This document shows positions 1 to 6,689 of a stretch of DNA of 24,433 bases, in pieces (the stretch's first letter is position 1; each line of letters opens with the position of its first letter). Source of the stretch: DATIJJ01 sp039936115 (GTDB taxonomy: Bacteria; Pseudomonadota; Gammaproteobacteria; DSM-16500); assembly GCA_039936115.1 (NCBI GenBank), contig JBDTIZ010000239.1, positions 1 through 24,433 of the forward strand, read 5' to 3'. The position numbers were made by a program, and so were the translations under genes. Below the pieces are notes generated by a model that saw nothing but the letters and a program-made list of their open reading frames with translations, was not told the origin of the DNA and did not search any database.

Positions 1-1
1 C

Positions 2-805
2 GACCTCTGCTTGTTGCAAATAGAGCCAGACAAAAATCAGCCAAGAAAGAATTTTAGCGAGCACTCCTTAGAAGAATTAGCCTCATCAATTAAACAGCAT
101 GGTGTTATCCAACCTATTATCGTTAGAGATATAGATAAAGGAAAAAAATATCAAATTATTGCCGGAGAAAGGCGCTGGCGAGCTGCAAAAATGATTGGGT
201 TAAAAACAATACCAGCAATTATTAAAGAATACGATAAAGCAAATAGAATGGCAGTTTCTTTAATTGAAAACATCCAACGAGATAATTTAAACCCGTTGGA
301 AGAAGCGCAAGCTATTCAAAGCTTATTAGAAGAATGCTATATGACGCACAGCCAGGTTGCTGAGAGTTTGGGGAAATCGCGGACAACAGTCAGCAATCTT
401 CTTAGATTGCTTGCTCTTTCTACCAAAGTAAAAGAAATGATAAATTCTGGATTATTGGAAATGGGTCATGCAAGAGCAATTTTAAGTTTGTCCCAGGATC
501 AGCAATTTGATGTAGCAGAATTAATTATTAATAAATCATTGTCAGTTCGAGAAACCGAAAAATTGGTACAGCGAATAAATATGTCACCACAAAAGCAGGA
601 AATATTTATAGCTCCAGAGTTTGAAAATAAAATGAGGAAATGGAACGCTGAATTGTCAAAGCAACTTTCCTCAAAAGTTAATGTGCATTTTAACTCAGAC
701 GGAAAAGGGAAGGTGGTTATACATTTTGATTCTTCTGAGGAAGCAGACTGGTTAATAAAGAATCTTAGAATTATTGAAATGATATCGGAACGATCTTCGC
801 AATAA
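2..805 (+). CDS. parB: ParB-family partition protein, 5' end missing
   Basis: ParB/Spo0J-type CTPase and centromere-binding protein, expected to load at parS-like sites and segregate the replicon with a ParA that probably lies just upstream of the window. The reading frame is open to the left edge. The first visible start (TTG at 11) falls directly at the conserved segment leading into QPRKNF, whereas ParB proteins normally carry a further 20-40 residues there, so I treat the gene as truncated by the window. Visible from codon 11: the CTP-binding GERRWRAAK box (about residues 52-60), the ENIQRDNLNPLEEAQA box (about 87-102), a helix-turn-helix around MTHSQVAESLGKSRTTVSNL, and a small basic C-terminal dimerisation region. 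The matB-like gene follows after 40 bp on the same strand. Confidence 0.92.
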   Translation, partial: DLCLLQIEPDKNQPRKNFSEHSLEELASSIKQHGVIQPIIVRDIDKGKKYQIIAGERRWRAAKMIGLKTIPAIIKEYDKANRMAVSLIENIQRDNLNPLEEAQAIQSLLEECYMTHSQVAESLGKSRTTVSNLLRLLALSTKVKEMINSGLLEMGHARAILSLSQDQQFDVAELIINKSLSVRETEKLVQRINMSPQKQEIFIAPEFENKMRKWNAELSKQLSSKVNVHFNSDGKGKVVIHFDSSEEADWLIKNLRIIEMISERSSQ

Positions 806-845
806 ATTAAAATATTGTGCCTATTGCAAATTTTTTTGAGGATTT

Positions 846-2357
846 ATGAGTAACCTATATAGCCATTTTAAGCAAAAATTAAGAGAGCAAAAAAAAAATA
901 TCATTGTAACATCGCATGCCAAGTATACATTTACTGACATAAATGACTTTTCTGCAAAACTAGTGCAAATTTTATTAGATTTAGGGATGCGTCAAGGTGA
1001 TAGATTAGCAGCACAAATTGAAAAATCGGAATATAACATATTCTTATATTTAGCATGCTTGCGAGCGGGTTTCATTTATTTACCACTCAATAATACATAT
1101 ACCCATGAAGAACTCGATTTCTTTTTTAATGATGCACAACCAAAAGTTATTATCTGTGATATTAAAAATGAAAAAGCAATCATAAATATAAAAAGTGCTA
1201 ATAATAGCTGTGTTAAAACTCTTGATGCAGAAGGAAAAGGAAGTTTATTAGAAACTATAAAAACTAAAGTTAGTACAGAAGCTAGCGAAATTTATTCTGT
1301 GGATCCTAATGAAACTGCAGTTATTCTTTATACTTCAGGAACTACAGGAAAACCCAAAGGCGCTATGATTACTCATCAAGGCTTATTTTCTAATGCGGAA
1401 GATCTTCTGAAAACATGGGGTATTACCGATGCTGATAGCATCCTCCACGTGCTTCCTTTGTTCCACGTTCATGGTCTATTCTTTGCATTAAATACAGCAC
1501 TACTTTCAGGCGCGAGCACCATATTGCTACCCAAATTCCATCCCGATCAATTTTTCAAATACCTACCTAAAGCAACTGTATTTATGGGCGTTCCGACTTA
1601 TTATACACGATTAATAAATGACGAACGTCTAAACCAAGATCAGTGCAAAAACATGCGCCTATTTATATCTGGATCCGCGCCATTATTACAATCTACTTTT
1701 ATAGAGTTTGAATCAAAAACAGGCCATATACTTCTTGAGCGTTATGGAATGACTGAAACAGGTATTAATACGAGCAATCCCTTAGAAGGTAGCAGAAAGG
1801 TTGGAACAGTTGGCCTATCATTACCTAGCGTAAATATTAGGGTGGTTGACGATAAAGACAATGCAGTGCCTTTAAATGGAATAGGTAACATTCAAGTTAA
1901 AGGCAGTAATCTTTTTAAAGGATATTGGAATAATCCAGATAAGACGAAAGAAGAATTTACAGAAGATGGATATTTTAAAACAGGGGACTTGGGAACACTA
2001 GATGATGATAGATATTTATCTATTGTTGGTCGCTCTAAAGATTTAGTGATTACCGGCGGATTAAATGTTTACCCAAAAGAAATTGAACTAACAATTGATA
2101 GCATTGATGGCGTTATAGAGTCGGCGGTTATTGGCCTTCCTCACACTGATTTTGGCGAAGCAGTCGTTGCTATTGTGAGCGGTGATGAAAATAAATTAGA
2201 CGAGCAGCTTATTATTGAAATAGTTAAGCAAAATCATGCTGGATATAAGTGTCCTAAAAAAGTTTTTTTTATTGATAGCTTGCCAAAAAATACAATGGGA
2301 AAAGTTCAAAAAAATATTTTAAGAGAGCAATTTTCAAAATTATTTATTACTACTTAG
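846..2357 (+). CDS. matB: Malonyl-CoA synthetase-like acyl-CoA ligase (MatB type)
   Basis: Cytoplasmic AMP-forming acyl-CoA ligase of the ANL superfamily. The P-loop-like TSGTTGKPKG (residues 163-172), YGMTETG (300-306), the TGDLG aspartate (Asp381), GRSKDLVITGGLNVYPKEIE (395-414) and the catalytic lysine in PKNTMGKVQKN (Lys486) are all present, and 503 residues is a normal length, so it should be active. The run YGMTETGINTSNPLEGSRKVGTVG and the segment FMGVPTYYTRL resemble MatB enzymes that turn malonate or methylmalonate plus ATP and CoA into the CoA thioester; Arg317 in that run would be the carboxylate-binding residue by analogy. Substrate is inferred. GAGGA lies 4-5 bases before the ATG. 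There is no decarboxylase or malonate transporter beside it, so it may serve as a source of malonyl-CoA independent of acetyl-CoA carboxylase. Confidence 0.85.
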   Translation: MSNLYSHFKQKLREQKKNIIVTSHAKYTFTDINDFSAKLVQILLDLGMRQGDRLAAQIEKSEYNIFLYLACLRAGFIYLPLNNTYTHEELDFFFNDAQPKVIICDIKNEKAIINIKSANNSCVKTLDAEGKGSLLETIKTKVSTEASEIYSVDPNETAVILYTSGTTGKPKGAMITHQGLFSNAEDLLKTWGITDADSILHVLPLFHVHGLFFALNTALLSGASTILLPKFHPDQFFKYLPKATVFMGVPTYYTRLINDERLNQDQCKNMRLFISGSAPLLQSTFIEFESKTGHILLERYGMTETGINTSNPLEGSRKVGTVGLSLPSVNIRVVDDKDNAVPLNGIGNIQVKGSNLFKGYWNNPDKTKEEFTEDGYFKTGDLGTLDDDRYLSIVGRSKDLVITGGLNVYPKEIELTIDSIDGVIESAVIGLPHTDFGEAVVAIVSGDENKLDEQLIIEIVKQNHAGYKCPKKVFFIDSLPKNTMGKVQKNILREQFSKLFITT

Positions 2358-2374
2358 CATATTTTCAAAGTCTG

Positions 2375-2399
2375 TCATCCTGTATTTGTAGCAGGATGA
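2375..2399. terminator. Hairpin between convergent genes, probable terminator
   Basis: Perfect 8-bp inverted repeat TCATCCTG / CAGGATGA (2375-2382 and 2392-2399) with a 9-nt loop. It lies between the 3' end of the matB-like gene and the 3' end of the leftward VUT transporter gene. No long T tract follows on either strand, so a terminator role rests on position and stem strength. Confidence 0.45.
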
Positions 2400-2428
2400 T
2401 TAAGCTTGAAAAATTGTGTCTCTGATGA

Positions 2429-3109
2429 TTACAATAAAAATGGATTATAATTGGTATCTCTGTCGTAAGGATCAAACCCTTCTTTTTTCTTAATATATTT
2501 AGATAACATATTTGCGAAAGGTGTTCCGCATATTTCAAAGCTCATTTTCCATATATACATACAAGCAATCATTTTCCAAAGATAAGCCATATCTACTTCG
2601 CCCGCATGATATGTAACAACCCAAATGATGGAAAATATAATGTGGCCTACGGCTGAAGCCATAATTGATCTTAACCAAAAAAATTTCCCTTCCCATTTAA
2701 TTTTAAATTTTGAAACAATGGTATTATTCACAAAAAAAGCAGCAAAAGTAGCTAGAGCGATTGAGAAATATAATCTAGGGTAATGATTGAATACAGTCGC
2801 ATACCCATAATCCAATTGCGCTGGAACATGCATAGAAATCCATGTACTAAGAGTAAAAAATCCCAGTGTCAAAAGGACGCACCAAATCAAGAATCTAGCA
2901 TAACTGTAAGTATAATTTTCTGTAAGAACATCTGACAAAAGGAATGTGAATGGAAAAACCAATATACCGCCAGGCTGCGGAAATCCAAAAATTAATAGAA
3001 TCCGCGGCGCCATTGTAAAATAAGTAAAATTAGTAGCAAGAAAAAGAGTAGTTAACAATATTTGATATGGAGAAAATTGGAAAGAATGAACTCGTTGAAC
3101 AGATTGCAT
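2429..3109 (-). CDS. VUT family transporter (YhhQ-like, queuosine-precursor uptake)
   Basis: Polytopic inner-membrane protein of the VUT/YhhQ (DUF165) family; characterised members import 7-cyano- or 7-aminomethyl-7-deazaguanine for queuosine tRNA modification. The 226 residues contain about six hydrophobic stretches. The family hallmark is the segment FPFTFLLSDVLTENYTYSYA (about residues 52-71): an acidic pair in a membrane helix followed by the T-E-x-Y-x-Y-x-x-A pattern. The C-terminal region (IWKMSFEICGTPF) also fits the family. It begins 6 bp after the tandem-duplication gene and about 650 bp after the repressor gene, all leftward, so the three probably share a transcript. On a plasmid of a host-associated bacterium it could supplement salvage of a deazapurine that the cell cannot make. 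That role is inference. Confidence 0.85.
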   Translation of the reverse strand: MQSVQRVHSFQFSPYQILLTTLFLATNFTYFTMAPRILLIFGFPQPGGILVFPFTFLLSDVLTENYTYSYARFLIWCVLLTLGFFTLSTWISMHVPAQLDYGYATVFNHYPRLYFSIALATFAAFFVNNTIVSKFKIKWEGKFFWLRSIMASAVGHIIFSIIWVVTYHAGEVDMAYLWKMIACMYIWKMSFEICGTPFANMLSKYIKKKEGFDPYDRDTNYNPFLL

Positions 3110-3115
3110 CGCTAA

Positions 3116-3748
3116 TTAACCTCGCCTTGCGTTTTGATTATTTGCGAACAGCGAATCACCCATAGCGATAGCGCCTAGCTTAATAGCCACAGTTTGATCA
3201 AATTTTTCGAGAAGTGCTGTATCTTCGAGCAGTTCTTTAATAGGTATTTCAAACACTTCTCTTTTCCCTTTTATGGTATACAAGACACTCGTGTTATAAG
3301 GTTTTTTAACATTAGGCTTCTCTCCAGCAAATTTACAAGGACAATAATTTTGTCCAAGCATTGGTTCATTTGGCGACTGAGTGGTGTCTAACATTTTACG
3401 CTTTATATTCTCAAACCGTTGCTTTATAAAATCGTTATTTTCTTGAAAAAGGATGTCACCCATTGCAATAGCGCCAAATTTAGCCGCATCTTTTTGATGA
3501 AATTGCCTAAGAAGATTAATATCATCTAATAATGTTTTAATCGGTATTTCTAAAATTTCTTTCTTACCCTTCATTCGATATAAAATAATTGTATTATAAG
3601 ATTCATTTACATTAAGTTTTTCACCAATAAATACACAAGAATAATAGTTTTTGCTGGTTGCAAAACGGTACTGAATTAATCCATGAATATTTGTTATGAA
3701 ATTTTTGACTATCGTAAAGTTAGCTATAGGTTTATTGTTATCCATCAT
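3116..3748 (-). CDS. Unrecognised protein built from two tandem copies of one domain
   Basis: I do not recognise this 210-residue protein. It contains two gap-free copies of a unit of about 72 residues, at residues 34-105 and 124-195, offset by exactly 90 residues and identical at about 42 positions by my hand alignment. Shared landmarks are a leading NYxxC, GEK-NV, YNT, an LYxxKGK turn, EIPIK, a leucine-rich LL-D--LL helix and the strongly conserved GAIAMGD-LF end. No signal peptide or membrane segment is evident, so it is probably cytoplasmic. The linker (106-123) is charged and then Ser/Pro rich. It sits 11 bp after the repressor gene and 6 bp before the transporter gene on the same strand, which suggests a partner or regulatory role in that unit. 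The start ATG at 3748 has a second ATG codon right behind it. Confidence 0.8.
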   Translation of the reverse strand: MMDNNKPIANFTIVKNFITNIHGLIQYRFATSKNYYSCVFIGEKLNVNESYNTIILYRMKGKKEILEIPIKTLLDDINLLRQFHQKDAAKFGAIAMGDILFQENNDFIKQRFENIKRKMLDTTQSPNEPMLGQNYCPCKFAGEKPNVKKPYNTSVLYTIKGKREVFEIPIKELLEDTALLEKFDQTVAIKLGAIAMGDSLFANNQNARRG

Positions 3749-3759
3749 AAATCAGTCCT

Positions 3760-4431
3760 TTATGTTTGCCATCTTGCTTCAACCAAAGCTCCAATAATTT
3801 GATCGTTTTTTTCGAGGGTAATTTGTTTATACATAGCTGTGTTTATCGGATAAAGGATTACACTTCCATCATTGTGAAACTCTACTTGACGGAAAATGAC
3901 ATCATCTATTGAACTAATATATGCTAGAACAAATTCTCTATCTTTATGCTGTTTCTCAGGATTTACAACAATGATAGTGCCTTGATCGAATCTTGGATAC
4001 ATCGACTTATCTTGAACAATAATTGCGAATCCATTTTTACCAGTATTCGCCGTTGTTAGCAACCAATTTGATATATTTTCATTGCTCTTTAACGACAGGA
4101 AATGCTCCTGTAAACCAGGCTTCACTTGATTGGGCGCAAGAATTGGCACACGGTTTTGAGCATTGATTAGCTTATAATGAGGGTCATCTTCTGGGTTCAT
4201 AAGTCCAACGCCATTCGCTAACCATTCACCACTAATATTAAGTGCTTCCGCAATATCGTAGGTCAGTTGCGACTTTTTTGTTTTATTTTTACAAAGATAA
4301 TTAATAGCTTGCGGCTTTACTTGAATTTTTCTTGCCAAGTCTGCTTGGGTAATATTAAGCATCTCTAGGGCAAGCACCAGCCGATCAGACAGTGTTTCCA
4401 AGCAGGAATCTTTTGTTTCTTTACTACTCAA
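3760..4431 (-). CDS. Phage-type repressor, XRE HTH plus S24/LexA-like domain, catalytic Lys replaced by Arg
   Basis: Two-domain regulator of the lambda CI / P22 C2 type, 223 residues. The N-terminal helix-turn-helix spans about residues 25-55 (TQADLARKIQVKPQAINYL). The C-terminal peptidase S24-like fold starts near VPILAPNQV (95-103) and includes the serine motif DKSMYP (Ser143). Where LexA and CI have the general-base lysine (V-K-R-L in LexA), this protein has Arg181 in DDVIFRQVEF. The hinge also shows no Ala-Gly or Cys-Gly cleavage pair, so RecA-stimulated self-cleavage looks unlikely. The start is a TTG at 4431; no in-frame ATG occurs before residue 24, too late for an intact HTH. A 6-codon ORF (ATG at 4445, minus strand) ends in a TGA overlapping that TTG. 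It probably controls the divergent promoter at 4574-4601. Confidence 0.85.
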   Translation of the reverse strand: MSSKETKDSCLETLSDRLVLALEMLNITQADLARKIQVKPQAINYLCKNKTKKSQLTYDIAEALNISGEWLANGVGLMNPEDDPHYKLINAQNRVPILAPNQVKPGLQEHFLSLKSNENISNWLLTTANTGKNGFAIIVQDKSMYPRFDQGTIIVVNPEKQHKDREFVLAYISSIDDVIFRQVEFHNDGSVILYPINTAMYKQITLEKNDQIIGALVEARWQT

Positions 4432-4560
4432 TTCTTCAGCCCCATCGTTAAGCTCGCTTGTTTTTTATAAAGAATATTAATTAAACTTTGTGATTTTACC
4501 AAGTTTATAGTAAATAGCCACTTGAGTTTGATAAGCAGAAATAATACAAATAAGCATTTA

Positions 4561-4600
4561 TATCAAGATACAGTTGACAATTATCAAGAAACCTTGATAA
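4561..4600. promoter_or_regulatory. Operator cluster, TTATCAAG / CTTGATAA inverted repeat plus an extra half-site
   Basis: A perfect 8-bp inverted repeat with a 4-bp spacer (TTATCAAG at 4581-4588, AAAC, CTTGATAA at 4593-4600) fills the space between the -35 and -10 elements and overlaps the -10. A further TATCAAG lies at 4561-4567, exactly 21 bp (two helical turns) before the matching bases of the palindrome. Another half, TTGATAA, is at 4528-4534. Size and symmetry suit a dimeric HTH repressor. The divergently encoded S24-type repressor is the obvious candidate, but the LuxR-type protein is possible too. Confidence 0.6.
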
Positions 4601-4601
4601 T
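4574..4601 (+). promoter_or_regulatory. Sigma-70 promoter directed toward the LuxR-type gene
   Basis: A perfect -35 element TTGACA (4574-4579) and a good -10 element GATAAT (4596-4601) are separated by 16 bp. Transcription would start near 4608 and give an untranslated leader of about 115 nt before the regulator's ATG at 4723. That leader contains only very short ORFs (ATGs at 4639 and 4659) without convincing ribosome binding sites. Confidence 0.65.
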
Positions 4602-4722
4602 CCTCATTAGCCTCACTTAATATTGTTAGCAACACCATATGAAACGTCAAAAGAAAAGATGACATGCAAAATGAGGATTTCTACTAGCTTGAATTATAAA
4701 GAAAAATAAAAAAATAATATCA

Positions 4723-5625
4723 ATGCCAATAAAATTTTATATACAGTTAATGGAATGGCTAATGGTAAAAATACTGCTTAGAAAAGATCATATAACTTTT
4801 AATTCTGGAAAAGATGTCGCAGAGATATGTAAGCCTTTAGACTTGCTAGGTATTACGTCATTTAACTTTGTTAAAACTTATAACGATGGATCTCAAATTA
4901 ATCTGTCGAATATCCCAAGCTGGCTAGAGCATTTTTTTGATAATGAATATTATCATGTCGGTGCTTTTGAACGTCATCCTAGTAAATACGAGTCTGGTCA
5001 TGCTCTTTGGCCGCAATTAAGCGGACAAAAGATATTTTTCGATGCACGCACCTATTTCAATATTGATAATGGTATAACAATTATCGAAAAACAAACTGAC
5101 AGTTGTGATTTTTATTATTTTGGTACAACGGCGGCTAACACAGGCATAATAAATTTTTATTTGAATAATATAGATCTATTAAAGCGATTTATACTGTATT
5201 TTAAAGATCAAGCTCGAATGATAATCAAACAGGCAAATAAAGACAGGATTATTTTGCCTAGTCATTTTGAGCAGCATCAATTTCCAGAGATTAACGAAAT
5301 TTATGTTATGGAGAAATCCAGACAAGATTTTCTAAAAGCCACCAAGATCAAGAATTTTAGTTTAGGTGGAGAACTAGAAGGAGAGGTGCTTAGCAATAAA
5401 CAGGTGGTTAGTTTAATGCATTTAATTGAAGGGAAAACAGCGAAGGAAGGCGCAAAAAATACAGGTCTTTCGTATAGAACAGTAGAGGGACACATTAATA
5501 AATTAAAAGAACGATTTAACTGTAATAGTAAATCAGAGTTGATTTCAAAATTATTAAAGAATGGTTTAGGTATTTATACTGGCAATACTAATGCAATATT
5601 TGAGACTGCTACTGCTGTTCGTTAA
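4723..5625 (+). CDS. LuxR-family transcriptional regulator with divergent sensor domain
   Basis: DNA-binding regulator of about 300 residues. The C-terminal LuxR/GerE helix-turn-helix covers about residues 222-285 (LSNKQVVSLMHLIEGKTAKE, then GLSYRTVEGHINKLKERF), ending in a short tail. The N-terminal 200 residues resemble the alpha-beta sensor region of orphan LuxR proteins that I associate with Legionella and relatives (ICKPLDLLGITSFNFVKTYNDGS), but the usual acyl-homoserine-lactone contact residues are not obvious and no LuxI-type synthase is present. The ligand is therefore unknown. The start is uncertain: ATG at 4723 has no clear Shine-Dalgarno, and ATGs at 4750 and 4762 are alternatives that keep the conserved part. 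It is divergent from the S24-type repressor, downstream of the promoter at 4574-4601, and convergent with the HAD gene. Confidence 0.85.
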   Translation: MPIKFYIQLMEWLMVKILLRKDHITFNSGKDVAEICKPLDLLGITSFNFVKTYNDGSQINLSNIPSWLEHFFDNEYYHVGAFERHPSKYESGHALWPQLSGQKIFFDARTYFNIDNGITIIEKQTDSCDFYYFGTTAANTGIINFYLNNIDLLKRFILYFKDQARMIIKQANKDRIILPSHFEQHQFPEINEIYVMEKSRQDFLKATKIKNFSLGGELEGEVLSNKQVVSLMHLIEGKTAKEGAKNTGLSYRTVEGHINKLKERFNCNSKSELISKLLKNGLGIYTGNTNAIFETATAVR

Positions 5626-5646
5626 ATCAAATCAAACGAACAGCAG
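5612..5646. terminator. Strong hairpin between convergent genes, probable bidirectional terminator
   Basis: Perfect 12-bp inverted repeat CTGCTGTTCGTT (5612-5623) and AACGAACAGCAG (5635-5646) with an 11-nt AT-rich loop. The left arm includes the last codons of the LuxR-type gene, and the right arm ends 10 bp before the 3' end of the leftward HAD gene. Neither side has a clear T run, so it may block read-through or protect mRNA 3' ends rather than act as a textbook intrinsic terminator. Confidence 0.6.
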
Positions 5647-5656
5647 CGATTTAGCA

Positions 5657-6349
5657 TTATAAAATCACACAGCCACCAAAATTAAAACGCATTGTCGATT
5701 TTTCTTCTTCTACAAGTGTGCTCTCTATTTGTTTGATAAACTTTAAAGTATCAAATAACGATTGCCCCTTGGATAAATGAACAGCATGCAGTCCTGCTTG
5801 TCTAGCACCTAGCACATGTTGCAAAGAATCATCGAGAAAAAGTGTTTCATTGGGATCCATTTTATTTAACTCAAGAATGGCTTTAAAAGAATCCGGATTA
5901 GGCTTTCGCTTCCCAAAGATATTTGAATAATATTCTTGATCAAAATAACCTTCAAAGGAACTAAATCCATTTTGTCTCTGACAAATATTAAAAACTTCTT
6001 TTAAATGGATGTCATTAGTATTGCTGTAAAGTAGGACGTTATAATTTTTTCTTAACTCTTTGATAAAAATAAGACGTTCTAAAGGAAGATCAAGAAGCAT
6101 AGCATTCCATGCGGTATCGAATTCTTGGTCGGTTGTAACAATATCTAATTTATTTTTAAGTGTATTTCTAAAAGCATCCGAAGATATTTTTCCAACATCG
6201 TAATCATCGAAAAGATTGTCTTGTTTGCTTTGAGTATAAACAGCATCAAAATTAAGTGATCCAAGTTTTCTAAATGCTTCAGAGGTTCGACTATAGTCGA
6301 TGTCAATAATGACGCCGCCTAGGTCAAAAATAATATTTTTAATCTTCAT
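5657..6349 (-). CDS. HAD-superfamily hydrolase (YihX-like) ending in a CaaX box, CVIL
   Basis: HAD-like phosphatase of 230 residues with an inserted helical cap. Motif I is IIFDLGGV (nucleophile Asp9; the usual second Asp is Gly11, as in YihX-type members), motif II is LLYSNTND (Ser109-Asn110), motif III is the lysine in GKRKPNPDSF (about Lys149), and motif IV is FLDDS (Asp173-Asp174). YihX acts on alpha-glucose-1-phosphate; the substrate here is unknown. Beyond the normal HAD end (about residue 205) is an acidic tail and then NFGGCVIL at the very C-terminus. Cys-aliphatic-aliphatic-Leu is the eukaryotic prenylation signal favoured by geranylgeranyltransferase I. No signal peptide is present. 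It stands alone on the minus strand, convergent with the LuxR-type gene. The ATG at 6349 has only a weak ribosome binding site. Confidence 0.85.
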   Translation of the reverse strand: MKIKNIIFDLGGVIIDIDYSRTSEAFRKLGSLNFDAVYTQSKQDNLFDDYDVGKISSDAFRNTLKNKLDIVTTDQEFDTAWNAMLLDLPLERLIFIKELRKNYNVLLYSNTNDIHLKEVFNICQRQNGFSSFEGYFDQEYYSNIFGKRKPNPDSFKAILELNKMDPNETLFLDDSLQHVLGARQAGLHAVHLSKGQSLFDTLKFIKQIESTLVEEEKSTMRFNFGGCVIL

Positions 6350-6511
6350 TTATTTCTCAACTAAGTAATTTTTAAAAGAAAGTATTGAAACATAGCATTA
6401 GATAGATTTCTAGGATTTTATTGAAACAGGTGTTTTATACGCTTTTTTAAAAAGCGCTAAACCAATATCATCCATTAACTTACTAAAACAAAATAGGAAT
6501 TTTGTTTACCC
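6350..6511. promoter_or_regulatory. Divergent intergenic region with a palindrome and a 10-bp direct repeat
   Basis: This 162-bp AT-rich spacer separates the leftward HAD gene from the rightward ribbon-helix-helix gene. It holds an odd palindrome CGCTTTTTTAAAAAGCG (6440-6456, 8-bp arms around one T) and the direct repeat TATTGAAACA at 6383-6392 and 6419-6428. Both are reasonable operator candidates for the ribbon-helix-helix protein. No consensus promoter stood out. Confidence 0.35.
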
Positions 6512-6685
6512 ATGAAAAATAAATTCGATATTCCCTTTGTAAAAATGCAAGTTTCATTACCGAAAGAGCTAAAAAAAGAAATTAAGATAATAGCGGTATA
6601 TGAAAATATACCCATGCAAGAAAAAATTTTAAGGTATATAAAAGATGGGGTTGTAATAGATAGGCAAGAAAAAAAGGTATTTTAA
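6512..6685 (+). CDS. Small ribbon-helix-helix (CopG/Arc-like) DNA-binding protein
   Basis: A 57-residue product. The strand MQVSLPKEL, followed by helix KKEIKIIAVYEN and helix PMQEKILRYIKDGV, matches the ribbon-helix-helix pattern (one beta strand with alternating residues, then two helices). The C-terminus is short and basic. Such proteins on plasmids act as copy-number or partition repressors (CopG, ParG, Omega); its position between the accessory genes and repA suits control of replication or partition, which is inference. AGGA lies about 14 bases before the ATG, a long spacing. A strong hairpin begins 5 bp after the stop codon. Confidence 0.6.
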   Translation: MKNKFDIPFVKMQVSLPKELKKEIKIIAVYENIPMQEKILRYIKDGVVIDRQEKKVF

Positions 6686-6689
6686 GGTT

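Noticed and set aside
3194..3391. 65-codon ORF on the plus strand inside the tandem-duplication gene.
   Set aside because: Antisense shadow of a gene with clear internal protein repeats. No ribosome binding site or recognisable protein features.
4639..4710. Short ORFs in the leader of the LuxR-type gene (ATGs at 4639 and 4659).
   Set aside because: 7 and 16 codons, no ribosome binding sites, and no coupling to the downstream start.
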